A stretch of DNA of 64,000 nucleotides from Candidatus Woesearchaeota archaeon (GTDB lineage: Archaea; Nanobdellota; Nanobdellia; Woesearchaeales; JAHWHD01). A program made the translations under genes and the position numbers. Numbering within the stretch: the first letter of the stretch is position 1; each line of letters opens with the position of its first letter. The notes under the pieces were generated by a model. It ran no database searches. It worked only from the letters and a program-made list of their open reading frames with translations, and was not told the origin of the DNA. The stretch is from NCBI GenBank assembly GCA_019323515.1, contig JAHWHG010000007.1, positions 62,001 through 126,000 on the forward strand, read 5' to 3'. Shown here piece by piece: positions 1-8,904 of the stretch.

Positions 1-534
1 AGCTCTTAACTCATCAATATTAAGAGACAACAACCTTTCATCATTCACCCTCAAAAGCCCTTCATCATCCAGACCAACAAAGTCTACATACTTAAAAGTA
101 TCAACCTCAGGCAACTTAACATCAGGAAAATGATACTCTAACAAACTACCAGACCTATAATCGTTCACAAGACCATTACCCAGCTTGACCATAGAATTCT
201 TTCTTAACAAGTACATTTCTGAGAAACTTACACCGCCAATGTTTCTTCCTATGACATCCTGGATAGCTTTCTGTACTACCTTATCCTCAGGCACAGTGAC
301 TCCTGGTTTTGGACTAAGTTCAACTAGATAAGAATTGATTGGTATTGTTGGAAGCACTTGTTCATTTATCCGAATCTTATCAGCAATAGAATCAGCCAAA
401 AGCCTTCTTATCGCAACCACTTCCTCATCAGTAAAATCATCACTGATATTATAGACCCTTATAGGAACCTTAGATAAGACCTCCTTAGAAGTATCAATAC
501 TTTCCTTTGTCATCACTTCAATTCTTGTACTCAT
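1..534 (-). CDS. purL: Phosphoribosylformylglycinamidine synthase, N-terminal part (runs off window)
   Basis: Partial gene; the 178 codons seen are its 5' end and the rest lies left of base 1. The start ATG (532-534) overlaps the purM stop as ATGA, so the two are translationally coupled. The fragment has two similar alpha/beta halves: one around residues 24-55 (VRVYNISDDFTDEE-like) and one around residues 65-105, containing YLVELSPKPGVTV then GVSFSEMYLL. This matches the PurS-like N-terminal region that precedes the catalytic part in many single-chain archaeal PurL proteins. The enzyme would convert FGAR, ATP and glutamine to FGAM, the substrate step just before PurM. Identification rests on this pattern plus the guaB-purM context; the ATP-binding and catalytic residues are outside the window. 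Confidence 0.72.
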   Translation of the reverse strand, partial: MSTRIEVMTKESIDTSKEVLSKVPIRVYNISDDFTDEEVVAIRRLLADSIADKIRINEQVLPTIPINSYLVELSPKPGVTVPEDKVVQKAIQDVIGRNIGGVSFSEMYLLRKNSMVKLGNGLVNDYRSGSLLEYHFPDVKLPEVDTFKYVDFVGLDDEGLLRVNDERLLSLNIDELRA

Positions 535-1598
535 CTCAACCTATACTCCAATTCACCTTTATTCAATCCCTTACTCTTAATCGAGATACAATCTGCCTCA
601 ATAATCTCACCACAGATTTTTGCACCAATTCCATACTCATCCGCTACCTCTATTATATCCTCAGGTTTTGGTGTCACAACCAACATTCCTTGACCCATGT
701 TCCAAGTTCTATATGCCTCATAATCAGCGACTCCACCAAGCTTCTGAAGATCAATCATAGCCTCATGCGGTTCAAAAAGGTCATACAACCTAGCACCCTG
801 GCCTCTCTTTAATATCCGAGAAAGATTCCCTGGAACACCTCCTCCAGTCACATGCACAATCCCTCTTATATCAGCTCTCTCATGTTCATCCATTTTACCA
901 AGCATATTTAACATACATCTCGAATATATCACTGATGGCTCAAGCAGTTGCTTAGCCAAACTCTCTTGCTTATGCCATCTTTCACCAAAGCTCAACTCCA
1001 AAATCCTTCGGCATAGAGAATATCCATTTGACCTAAAACCATTGCTTCTAAGAGCAACAATTGCATTTGTAACTGAAATATCCTTATTAGGATTAGGGAT
1101 TACACCTTTTGATTTCCTATCAGGGTTCATAAAACCAATAGCAGTGCCAGACCACAAGATTGGAGATTCACCATAACCCTGAACCATATACCCTAATTCA
1201 GCACACTCTCCTCCTCCTAAAGCAACACTTGCATAATCAACCGCTTCGCCTAAACCTTTAGAGAGCTGCTTTGCAATCCCAGGTTCCATTCTGTTCCAGT
1301 CAATTGTATTTAACACTACTGCAGGTTCAAACCCATGACACACAAGATCATCAACAAGCATTGCCACTAAATCATGGCCTAAAGTATCATACTTTTCTAG
1401 CCTCTCTGCAACCTCAACCTTAGTACCGATACCATCACTAGTTGCAGCAACCAAAAGATTACCAACCCTTATAGCGCTGCAAAAACCACCTCTAGGCCTG
1501 ATAATATCCCTCCCTTGGATGACTTTAGAGGCATGCGACATTATCATAGAGACATCATGTCCTTTCTCAATATCAACACCTGCATCTTTATAATTCAT
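531..1598 (-). CDS. purM: Phosphoribosylformylglycinamidine cyclo-ligase (AIR synthase)
   Basis: PurM closes the imidazole ring of FGAM using ATP to give AIR in de novo purine synthesis, in the cytoplasm. Family landmarks: NYKDAGVDIEKG at the start, SDGIGTKVEVAERL near residue 55, GHDLVAMLVDDLVCHG near residue 75, a GGGECAELGY segment where most bacteria have GGETAEMPG, and HVTGGGVPGNLSRIL near residue 252. Length (355 aa) is normal. I start at the ATG at 1598, not the upstream GTG at 1607: the ATG overlaps the guaB stop by one base (TAATG) and has AGGTGG about 8 nt upstream. It lies between guaB and purL in one operon. The altered GGGECAE motif is a divergence worth noting but does not change the call. 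Confidence 0.9.
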   Translation of the reverse strand: MNYKDAGVDIEKGHDVSMIMSHASKVIQGRDIIRPRGGFCSAIRVGNLLVAATSDGIGTKVEVAERLEKYDTLGHDLVAMLVDDLVCHGFEPAVVLNTIDWNRMEPGIAKQLSKGLGEAVDYASVALGGGECAELGYMVQGYGESPILWSGTAIGFMNPDRKSKGVIPNPNKDISVTNAIVALRSNGFRSNGYSLCRRILELSFGERWHKQESLAKQLLEPSVIYSRCMLNMLGKMDEHERADIRGIVHVTGGGVPGNLSRILKRGQGARLYDLFEPHEAMIDLQKLGGVADYEAYRTWNMGQGMLVVTPKPEDIIEVADEYGIGAKICGEIIEADCISIKSKGLNKGELEYRLR

Positions 1599-3121
1599 TA
1601 ACCCCACCTGGATTCATTATAAGTGCTTCCAAAATCTTTAACAAAAATATCATGAACATTACCTTCTTTCCTGCTTTGTTCAGAAATCAACTCAATCACA
1701 GCATTCTCCTGAAACTCTTTGATCCTTTCACAACCCGCACTGCTCATAGTAGCTTTTATCTTTGCTAAATCACGGACAAGATTTTCATCTAATAACCCTG
1801 CATAAGGAACAAACCCATCTACTCCTTCCTCAAACTTATTCTGTCCATAACGTTTCTCTGACCATGCCTGTGCTCTGCTGCTTCCCTCACCCCAGTAAGG
1901 CTTAGCATCAATCCCTCTAACCTTTGTCTTTCTTGTCGGACTCTCCTTAAATCTTGCAAAATACCTGCCCATCATAACAGAATCAGCACCAACTGCCAAA
2001 GCAACAGCAACATCCTTTGGATTAACAATACCACCATCTGAGATTATAGGAATATACTTTTTATATTCACCTAACCATTCTGTCCTTGCATAAACACACT
2101 CAAGCACAGCAGTCAACTGACCGCGGCCAGTACCTTTCTGCTCCTGGGTAATGCATATTGAACCTCCACCCATTCCTACTTTAACACCATCAACACCTGC
2201 TTCAGCAAGGAACTTAAAACCCTCTCGCGTGATTACATTCCCTCCTATCACAGGAACATTAGAATAATTTGCCTTGATAAATCCAATACATTCCTCTTGA
2301 AAAATAGAATAACCATCACTTGCATCAATGAAGATAACATCAGCTCCAGCTTCAACAAGCACAGGAACCCTCTCATGATAATCATGAGTGTTCACTGCAG
2401 CTGCCACCAACAATCTCTTACTCACAGGGTCAACAAGCTCATTAGGATGCATGTAATGCTTCTCAATATCCTTCCTGAAGACACATGATAGTAACCTACC
2501 TTTTTCGTCAACAACAGGTAGGCAACTTTTCTTCTTAGAATCCAATCTATCATTAGCTTCCTTAAGCTCTACACCAGCAGATGCATAGAACATATCATTC
2601 AAAAGAGTCATCTTATGCACAACTTTTGTCTCAAGATTATCCTTTCTTCTGTTATAATCCTTATCAGTAATTATACCCATCAGTTTACCTTCTGAATTCA
2701 CTACAGGAAATGTAGAGAAACCTTTCTCATCTGTAAGCTTAATGACCTCCTCTAAAGAATCATCAGGATTAACTGTCACAACATCCTCAACAAACCCGCC
2801 TTTATACCTCTTAACCTTTCTGACCATAGCAGCCTCGTCATCTGGGGATTGACTACAATATATCACACCAATACCACCCTGTTTAGCTAAGGCAATAGCC
2901 ATTTCTGATCCAGTCACAGACTGCATTGCAGCACTAATCAATGGAATGTTCAATACAATAGGAGATGCCTCTCCATCCAAGTAAGCTAAAAGATCAGTCT
3001 CAAGAGAGATATTATCCTGTGCAGACTCTCTAGTTGTCAGGCCAGGAAGAATCCTATATTCTGCAAAGGTCCTGGAAGGTTCATTTAGAATTTTCTTTTT
3101 TTTAGGATATTCAAACACCAC
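1598..3121 (-). CDS. guaB: IMP dehydrogenase with CBS domain pair
   Basis: Oxidises IMP to XMP with NAD+, the committed step to GMP. The active-site loop reads GMGGGSICITQE followed by GTGRGQ, with the catalytic Cys in SIC. DASDGYS and SDGGIVNPKDVAVAL are barrel phosphate-site segments, and two CBS domains sit between about residues 105 and 220 (VVNSEGKLMGIITDKDY). EPSRTFAEY near the N-terminus and YWGEGSSRA near the C-terminus resemble the roughly 500-residue IMPDH form known from Firmicutes and Bacteroidetes, so transfer is possible. The open frame extends upstream to a TTG at 3205 that lies inside a TATA-like sequence and cannot be the start. The GTG at 3121 is 27-28 nt from TTTTATAA (3145-3152) and gives a family-length 507 aa; the ATG at 3142 is the alternative. 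First gene of guaB-purM-purL. Confidence 0.9.
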   Translation of the reverse strand: MVFEYPKKKKILNEPSRTFAEYRILPGLTTRESAQDNISLETDLLAYLDGEASPIVLNIPLISAAMQSVTGSEMAIALAKQGGIGVIYCSQSPDDEAAMVRKVKRYKGGFVEDVVTVNPDDSLEEVIKLTDEKGFSTFPVVNSEGKLMGIITDKDYNRRKDNLETKVVHKMTLLNDMFYASAGVELKEANDRLDSKKKSCLPVVDEKGRLLSCVFRKDIEKHYMHPNELVDPVSKRLLVAAAVNTHDYHERVPVLVEAGADVIFIDASDGYSIFQEECIGFIKANYSNVPVIGGNVITREGFKFLAEAGVDGVKVGMGGGSICITQEQKGTGRGQLTAVLECVYARTEWLGEYKKYIPIISDGGIVNPKDVAVALAVGADSVMMGRYFARFKESPTRKTKVRGIDAKPYWGEGSSRAQAWSEKRYGQNKFEEGVDGFVPYAGLLDENLVRDLAKIKATMSSAGCERIKEFQENAVIELISEQSRKEGNVHDIFVKDFGSTYNESRWG

Positions 3122-3144
3122 AATTGCCCCCTTTTTACACATAC

Positions 3145-3152
3145 TTTTATAA
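3145..3152 (-). promoter_or_regulatory. TATA box of the guaB-purM-purL operon
   Basis: On the minus strand this reads TTATAAAA. Its centre is 27-28 nt from the GTG at 3121, the spacing seen for most leaderless genes in this window. A second TATA-like element (ATTTAAATA, 3194-3202) lies further upstream and would give a leadered transcript starting near 3171. Confidence 0.5.
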
Positions 3153-3247
3153 CTGGAAGCAACCAATATCTTCTTTATATTACTTTCTAAAACATTTAAA
3201 TACAAAAACCTCGTCGTCTCAAATTAGTAGTTCAAAATAAGTAAAAA

Positions 3248-3255
3248 TTTATAAA
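3248..3255 (+). promoter_or_regulatory. TATA box of the tRNA methyltransferase gene
   Basis: TTTATAAA centred 27-28 nt before the ATG at 3279, so the transcript should be leaderless. The same arrangement recurs before most single genes here. Confidence 0.6.
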
Positions 3256-3278
3256 CAGGATAATGTTACAACAACAAG

Positions 3279-4001
3279 ATGATTAAAAAGATACTTATCA
3301 CAGATGAAAACAGGAAGTTCTTTGTAAAAGATACTAATAAAGATTTCCATACGCACCTTGGCATAGTTTCAAAATCAGACCTAAAGAAAAAGCATGCAAA
3401 ATTAAAGACAAACACAAAAAATGAATTAACTATCTACACACCAACAAAAGCAGACCTATTAAGAAAGATCAAAAGAGGAGCTGCAATTATTCTTCCAAAA
3501 GACATTGGCTACATAATTGCCGAGACAGCTTTAAACAATAAATCAAAGATACTTGATGCAGGTACAGGCTCAGCAGCACTTGCTATATCTCTTGCGTTAG
3601 TTTCAAAACATGTTTACAGCTATGAAGTAAATGAAAAACATTATCAAATCTCAAAAGAGAATATCGAAGAACTCAAACTCAAGAACATTACCCTAAAGAA
3701 CAAAGATATCAGCACTGCAAAAGAAACAAATATCGACCTTATGACATTAGATATGCCTGAGCCATGGCACTATATAACAATTGCAGAATCTTCTCTGAAA
3801 GACGCAGGATTCCTTATAACATACCTCCCGACAATTACACAAGTTATACAAATGGTTGAATCTGTAGAAAGAACAAAGTTTCGCCACATGAAAACCATTG
3901 AACTAATTGAACGCAGCTGGCATGTGGAAGGAAAAAGAGTAAGACCAAAATCAAAGATGATAGGCCACACCGCTTTCTTAAGTTTCTTTAGAAAGATATG
4001 A
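3279..4001 (+). CDS. trmI: tRNA (adenine-N1)-methyltransferase, TrmI type
   Basis: SAM-dependent methylation of N1 of an adenosine in the T-loop of tRNA (A58, in some archaea also A57), which stabilises tRNA. The protein has the family's small N-terminal beta domain (residues 1-60), then LPKDIGYIIAE (about 74-84), the SAM-binding ILDAGTGSAALAISLA segment (about 92-107), the acidic YEVNEKH strand end and the diagnostic DMPEPW motif (about 158-163). RPKSKMIGHTAFL near the C-terminus is also typical. Length 240 aa fits archaeal members. It has its own TATA box; its last 24 bases overlap the end of the convergent nucleotidyltransferase gene. Confidence 0.87.
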   Translation: MIKKILITDENRKFFVKDTNKDFHTHLGIVSKSDLKKKHAKLKTNTKNELTIYTPTKADLLRKIKRGAAIILPKDIGYIIAETALNNKSKILDAGTGSAALAISLALVSKHVYSYEVNEKHYQISKENIEELKLKNITLKNKDISTAKETNIDLMTLDMPEPWHYITIAESSLKDAGFLITYLPTITQVIQMVESVERTKFRHMKTIELIERSWHVEGKRVRPKSKMIGHTAFLSFFRKI

Positions 4002-4655
4002 ACTTACTTTCTCAATATCCTCAAGCTTCCCAAAATCCACCATCTCAGTTACAGGCACAACTTTAACCTTTCCCTGCTCTGCTAAGATTGTGATTGCATC
4101 CGTTAGCTCATACTCTCCTCTCTCACTCAGTTCTATTCTATCAAGAGCATCAAAAATCTCAGAAGTGAACTTATAGATTCCAGCATTTATTAGATTACCT
4201 ACAAACAGCTTTGGCTTCTCAACTATCTTTTTCAAAAAACCATTCTCAACAAAAAGTACACCATACCTTGAAGGGTCGTCTACTCTTAAACCAGAAACAT
4301 AACAAAAATCATTAAGTTTATTCAGCTGCTTATAATCCTCAACACTAAACAAACTATCACCATATATCAAAAGAAAATCATCTTGACCTACAAATTGCCT
4401 GCAGCACTTGACTGCATCACCAGAACCAAGTTGTTGCTTTTGTTCAATCAAGACAGCATCAAAAGCATAACCCTCAATTACCTCTTTCTTGTAACCTACA
4501 ATAAGACAAAACTCATCAAAACCTGCTCTTTTCAGTCTATCAACCACATACCAAAGAAAAGGCTTACCATTAACCTCAACCATTACCTTGGGCTTATCCT
4601 CTGTAAGAGGCAGCATCCTCATACCTTTCCCACCAGCAAGTATCACAACTTTCAC
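3978..4655 (-). CDS. Sugar-1-phosphate nucleotidylyltransferase
   Basis: NTP-dependent activation of a sugar phosphate (glucose-1-P or mannose-1-P class) to NDP-sugar, probably feeding glycosylation. Residues 1-20 carry the signature LAGGKGMRMLPLTEDKPK with the G-x-G-x-R loop and conserved Lys. A GSGDA segment, IYGDSL (metal-binding Asp), IVEKPK and NAGIYKF follow in the usual order. At 225 aa it is the bare catalytic domain without a C-terminal left-handed helix, so the exact sugar cannot be told. Start is GTG at 4655, 27-28 nt downstream of TTATTTATA on the minus strand (4678-4685 region). A glycosyl donor enzyme fits the many N-x-S/T sites in this window's surface proteins, but that link is inference. 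Confidence 0.85.
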   Translation of the reverse strand: MKVVILAGGKGMRMLPLTEDKPKVMVEVNGKPFLWYVVDRLKRAGFDEFCLIVGYKKEVIEGYAFDAVLIEQKQQLGSGDAVKCCRQFVGQDDFLLIYGDSLFSVEDYKQLNKLNDFCYVSGLRVDDPSRYGVLFVENGFLKKIVEKPKLFVGNLINAGIYKFTSEIFDALDRIELSERGEYELTDAITILAEQGKVKVVPVTEMVDFGKLEDIEKVSSYLSKET

Positions 4656-4763
4656 AATAAACTATAAAGGTACCAGAGTATAAATAATTTACCTAAACAA
4701 ATCCAGAAGAATATGGAAAAATCCAATATATTTTTATAGATGTATCCTCTACATATAAGCACC

Positions 4764-5342
4764 ATGCACAACAAGATAATAAAGAAAGAGGTAAGAGTTA
4801 TTGGTATTGACGATGCACCTTTTGACCGCTTTAAGAAGACAGACGTAATGGTCATTGGAACAATCTACAGGGGAGGCGAGTTCATGGATGGCATGGTTAC
4901 AACAAGGGTGCGCGTTGACGGGAAGAATTCTACAAAAAACATAACAGACATGATCAACGAATGCAAGTTCAAGCCACAGCTTCAGGCAATACTACTCGAC
5001 GGAATTGCAGTTGCAGGTTTCAATGTTATTGACATAAACGAGCTTCACGAAAATACAGGGATTCCCGTGATTGTAGTTGTAAGAAATTATCCTAACTTTA
5101 AGAAAATTGAGAAAGCTCTCTCAAACTTAAAGACAGGAAATGAAAAACTAGAACTGATTAAAAAAGCAGGAGATGTTATCAAACTTGACAAGATACATGT
5201 ACAGCTTGCAGGCATATCTGTCGGCGCAGCAAAAAGAATCATTGAGATAACATCAACGCACTCCAACGTCCCTGAACCCATTAGGATTTCTCATATCATT
5301 GCCTCAGCAATAACTACTGGCCAAAGTAAAGGAAGAGCCTAA
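4764..5342 (+). CDS. DUF99 family protein (UPF0215 / EndodU-like)
   Basis: Archaeal protein family; the Pfam family once called DUF99 has been linked to a deoxyuridine endonuclease activity, which I mention from memory and do not claim for this gene. Recognisable segments: RVIGIDDAPFDR at the N-terminus, VIGTIYRGGEFMDGM, ILLDGIAVAGFNVIDI (about residues 83-98) and IPVIVVVRNYPN. Length after start correction is 192 aa, normal for the family. I use the ATG at 4764: TTTTTATA (4731-4738) lies 28-29 nt before it, so the in-frame ATG at 4740, which overlaps the TATA box, cannot be on the mRNA. Confidence 0.8.
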   Translation: MHNKIIKKEVRVIGIDDAPFDRFKKTDVMVIGTIYRGGEFMDGMVTTRVRVDGKNSTKNITDMINECKFKPQLQAILLDGIAVAGFNVIDINELHENTGIPVIVVVRNYPNFKKIEKALSNLKTGNEKLELIKKAGDVIKLDKIHVQLAGISVGAAKRIIEITSTHSNVPEPIRISHIIASAITTGQSKGRA

Positions 5343-5435
5343 CAGGGATAACTTAAAGATAGTAAAAGTTTCATATATAATCCCTCTAGAAAAAGAGAAA
5401 CATTTATATACTATAAACTCAATTTCTCATACTTA

Positions 5436-6578
5436 ATGTCAACAAAAAAAGGGGTAGTACAAACTGATGTAGATAGACTTTTTTCTGTCTTAAAAAGTAA
5501 TCCAAATATTACTGTTGACCAATTAAGTTCTAAACTAAATATACCAAGGGATACCATTGAACTTTGGCTTGATTTCCTTGAAGATGAAAACCTAATAAAG
5601 ATTGATTATAAGTTCACTAAAGCATATATCAAACTGGTCAAACACCCTGGGGAAGCTCCAAAGATTAAAGAGAAAGAAGAAGAAAAAAAAGAGAAGAAGC
5701 CTAGCAAGAAAAAGCCTGAAGTCAAGATTAAGAAACCTAAAAAGAAAAAAAAGTTCTGGTTTAAAAAACAAAAGAAGAAGAGTGAAGGAAAAAAAGAAAA
5801 AATAAAGGAGAAAGGAATAAAAAAAGAAGAAAAACTACCTAAGCTAAAGAAGACTGAAATTGCTGTTCCTATTCCTCCTGTAACAGTACCTAAGAAACCA
5901 TTCCTCCTAAAACTTCTTGAAAAAGCACTAAAGCGTTCAAAAAAAGAAAGAAGCATAAAACAATTACAGAGAGAGATTGAATCAAAGAAAAAAGAACTTT
6001 CAACAACAAGCGCTTCATTAATTGAAAAGAGAAAGCTTCAACTTGAGATTGACAAGCTTCTTCTGAACAAAGACGAACTAGAAAGAAAGATAATGAAAGA
6101 GGAAGTTTTAGAGAAGAGAAAAAAAATTCTATTAAGACGTGAAAAAGCTCTTAAGAAAGCTATTGACCGGTTTAAGATGCAAAAGTCAAAAGGTAAAGCA
6201 AAGAAAAAAATAATTACTAAACCTAAAATAAAAAAGGTAAAAATACAAAAGAAGGTTAAACCAATAAAACAAAAAAATAAGACGCTGAAGAAAAAGGCAT
6301 TAAAGAAAAAAAAGCCTACAAAGAAGATAATTAAAAAAACAATCAAAAAACCTAAGGTAAAGAAAGTAGCAGAACCAACTTCAATACCTGGCATGATAAA
6401 AGAATGCAAGCATCTTATTAGAAAAGCTGAGCTAGACAAGGCAAAAGTACTACTAACAAAGATAAGGGGACAAATCTCAAAATCAAAACTTAACGCTTCT
6501 ACAAAGACCATTATGAAAGAAGAACTCATGATCCTTGATAATGACATAAAATTAAGAGCACTAGACTTGAAAAGATGA
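5436..6578 (+). CDS. Lys-rich protein with N-terminal winged helix, first gene of pilus ATPase operon
   Basis: Function unknown. Residues 6-65 look like a winged-helix domain (VDRLFSVLKSN, ITVDQLSSKLNIPRDTIELW, LEDENLIKIDY). Residues about 75-310 are extremely Lys/Glu-rich with coiled-coil character (many runs of 4-6 Lys), and residues 315-380 form a compact helical tail (PGMIKECKHLIRKAELDKAK). No signal peptide or membrane segment, so it should be cytoplasmic. Its stop overlaps the ATPase start as ATGA, so it is made together with the pilus motor. The coding strand is strikingly purine-rich. A DNA- or RNA-contacting, or ATPase-tethering, role is possible; nothing seen decides between them. 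TATA box TTTATATA at 5403-5410. Confidence 0.7.
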   Translation: MSTKKGVVQTDVDRLFSVLKSNPNITVDQLSSKLNIPRDTIELWLDFLEDENLIKIDYKFTKAYIKLVKHPGEAPKIKEKEEEKKEKKPSKKKPEVKIKKPKKKKKFWFKKQKKKSEGKKEKIKEKGIKKEEKLPKLKKTEIAVPIPPVTVPKKPFLLKLLEKALKRSKKERSIKQLQREIESKKKELSTTSASLIEKRKLQLEIDKLLLNKDELERKIMKEEVLEKRKKILLRREKALKKAIDRFKMQKSKGKAKKKIITKPKIKKVKIQKKVKPIKQKNKTLKKKALKKKKPTKKIIKKTIKKPKVKKVAEPTSIPGMIKECKHLIRKAELDKAKVLLTKIRGQISKSKLNASTKTIMKEELMILDNDIKLRALDLKR

Positions 6579-8044
6579 AAAAAGCAGACAAACCTAAAAA
6601 ACTAGCAGGATTGAAACTCATTGATACTTACGAAGTCAAAGTAAATGATATCAATGTAAGGGTAAACATCTTTAAAAAACCTCAGGATTTTGTGCCGACA
6701 TATAAAGTTACAATAACAAACATAAGCCCTGCTACAAATGTAATACTAAATAAGATAAGGGATGAATTTGTATCTGAGATAAAGCTTGGACATATCAAAT
6801 ATACTGAAACAAAAGAAGCTTTGACACTAAAGGAAAGATTCAGGAAAGATATTGGAACTCTAATAAAGAGATATTTCCCAAATATAGATGACAGATCATA
6901 CAAACTTCTTATTCATTACATCATCCAACAAGACCTTGGCCTTGGTGATATTGAAACACTTCTAAAAGACGAACTACTAGAAGAAATAGTAATCAACAAT
7001 GCAAATGAACCTGTCTGGGTATATCACATTAAACACGGATGGCTAAAGACAAATGTAATAATAAAGACAGAGTCACAGATTAGACACTATGCTACAATGA
7101 TTGCCAAGGATGTAAGTAAAGAGATTACTGTCCTAAAACCACTTTTAGATGCACACCTTATAACAGGCGACAGGGTGAACGCAACTTTAAACCCAATATC
7201 GACATTTGGGAATACTATTACTATTAGGAAATTTAGGAAACGTCCATGGAGCATTGTAGATTTCATAACTAATAACACACTAAGCTATGATATAGCAGCT
7301 ACAGTCTGGCAGGCTGTACAATATGAACTTTCTACAATAGTGTCAGGAGGGACTGCATCAGGTAAAACTTCAATGCTCAATGCTGTTGCAAACTTCTTTC
7401 CTCCAAACCAGCGGGTTATAAGTATTGAAGACACAAGGGAACTTACATTACCCAAGTCAATACACTGGGTACCTCTTGAGACTCGTGACCCGAACCCTGA
7501 AGGAAAAGGCCAAGTAACCATGCTCGACCTTGTAGTAAACTCACTAAGGATGAGACCGGATAGGATTGTAGTTGGGGAGATAAGAAGGAAAGAAGAAGCA
7601 GAGGTTTTGTTTGAGGCAATGCACACAGGGCATAGTGTATACGGCACACTGCACGCCAACAACGCAAAAGAAACAATAACCCGTCTTACAACACCGCCTA
7701 TTGATGTTCCAAAAGCAGTTATGCCTGCATTATCCATGATAATAGTACAAAACAGGAACCGTAGAACAGGATTCAGAAGAACATTGCAGATAGCTGAGAT
7801 AACTGAAACAGGCGATGAGAATGTACTGATTCAACATGATGCAAAAAAAGACGTATTCAGAAAGATTCATAAATCCAAGACACTTCTTGAAACACTTAAT
7901 CTCTATACAGGCATGACACCTGCCGAGATAAGGAAAGACATTGAGAAAAAGGCTGCAATCCTGAAAGATTTAGTTAAAAGGAAAATCAACGACGTAAACG
8001 AGATAGGATTAACAATGGCAAAGTATTATGCAGGGCAAAAATGA
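6575..8044 (+). CDS. Type II/IV secretion (type IV pilus) assembly ATPase
   Basis: Hexameric motor ATPase of the GspE/PilB/TadA/ArlI class that powers pilin polymerisation at the inner face of the membrane. Visible motifs: Walker A GGTASGKT at 258-265, Asp box ISIEDTRELTLP at about 282-293, Walker B RPDRIVVGEIR at 327-337 and His box TGHSVYGTLHAN at 351-362. The N-terminal 130 residues are a variable docking region, and the CM-type Zn motif of bacterial PilB is absent, as usual in archaea. ATGA overlaps at both ends couple it to the winged-helix gene and to the first platform gene. Archaellum accessory genes are absent, so this is a pilus or secretion motor more than an archaellum motor. Confidence 0.92.
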   Translation: MKKADKPKKLAGLKLIDTYEVKVNDINVRVNIFKKPQDFVPTYKVTITNISPATNVILNKIRDEFVSEIKLGHIKYTETKEALTLKERFRKDIGTLIKRYFPNIDDRSYKLLIHYIIQQDLGLGDIETLLKDELLEEIVINNANEPVWVYHIKHGWLKTNVIIKTESQIRHYATMIAKDVSKEITVLKPLLDAHLITGDRVNATLNPISTFGNTITIRKFRKRPWSIVDFITNNTLSYDIAATVWQAVQYELSTIVSGGTASGKTSMLNAVANFFPPNQRVISIEDTRELTLPKSIHWVPLETRDPNPEGKGQVTMLDLVVNSLRMRPDRIVVGEIRRKEEAEVLFEAMHTGHSVYGTLHANNAKETITRLTTPPIDVPKAVMPALSMIIVQNRNRRTGFRRTLQIAEITETGDENVLIQHDAKKDVFRKIHKSKTLLETLNLYTGMTPAEIRKDIEKKAAILKDLVKRKINDVNEIGLTMAKYYAGQK

Positions 8045-8904
8045 GATTTCTAAAAAAAAAAAGAAAAAATAAAAGCAAGAAGAAAGAAAGCTTATTCTTA
8101 ACTGAGATAGTACGAGATCATTTCCCTGAACTCAAAAAAAAACTGTTGAAATCCCGGTCAAAATATTCGCCTGAAGAATACCTAAAACGTACTATTCGGT
8201 TTGCAATGCAATTCTCATTAATGTTAATAGCAGTACTTTTAATATTCATAATTCGGGCTGGCAAAGGATATCTTTATGTTATACCAACATTTCTATTACT
8301 TTTTATCTTTCTTTTTTGGTTCCATTATAAGATTCCAGAAATACAGTCACTAAGATTGCAGAGGGAGATTGACAGACAGCTGTTATACCTCGCAAGACAC
8401 CTTCTTATAGCTATTGACTCAGGAGAGACACTTCTAAATTCAATGTCCAAGGTTGCTGTCAAAAGCTATGGTACTGCAGGAAGGATGTTCAGGGAGATAG
8501 TAGATGAAATCAAACTTGGCACAAATGTTGAAATTGCTATACAAAAATCAATAGACAGAAGCCCTTCTGAAAACCTTACAAGAATCCTTCTTGAGATTCA
8601 GAACTCGCAAAAGATAGGAACAGACATCTCAGCATCATTCAACCGATTTATAAGAGATTTACAAGAACAAGGAGAAATTGGCATACAAAGATATAGCAAG
8701 AAGATGAATTCACTAACACTATTCTATCTAGTGATAGGAGTCGTATTTCCCTCAATCGGAATTGCAATGGGAACAATATTTGCTAGCTTAATAAATCTAA
8801 GGATAGGCTTTAACGACTTATTGATTGTCACATTTTTCATAATAATACTGCAAGCAATGTTCCTCTCACTTTACAAGACATTAAGGAGATCAGTGATAGT
8901 ATGA
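8041..8904 (+). CDS. Pilus platform protein, TadC/T2SSF family (first copy)
   Basis: Membrane platform on which the ATPase acts. The 287 aa chain has a very basic cytoplasmic N-terminus (residues 1-55), two close membrane helices (about 56-76 and 77-97), a helical T2SSF domain (about 105-215: LLIAIDSGETLLNSM, SPSENLTRILLEIQNSQKIGTD) and two C-terminal membrane helices (about 226-250 and 258-278). It is coupled by ATGA overlaps to the ATPase before it and to the second platform gene after it. Archaeal pilus systems often have paired F proteins, as here. Confidence 0.85.
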   Translation: MRFLKKKRKNKSKKKESLFLTEIVRDHFPELKKKLLKSRSKYSPEEYLKRTIRFAMQFSLMLIAVLLIFIIRAGKGYLYVIPTFLLLFIFLFWFHYKIPEIQSLRLQREIDRQLLYLARHLLIAIDSGETLLNSMSKVAVKSYGTAGRMFREIVDEIKLGTNVEIAIQKSIDRSPSENLTRILLEIQNSQKIGTDISASFNRFIRDLQEQGEIGIQRYSKKMNSLTLFYLVIGVVFPSIGIAMGTIFASLINLRIGFNDLLIVTFFIIILQAMFLSLYKTLRRSVIV

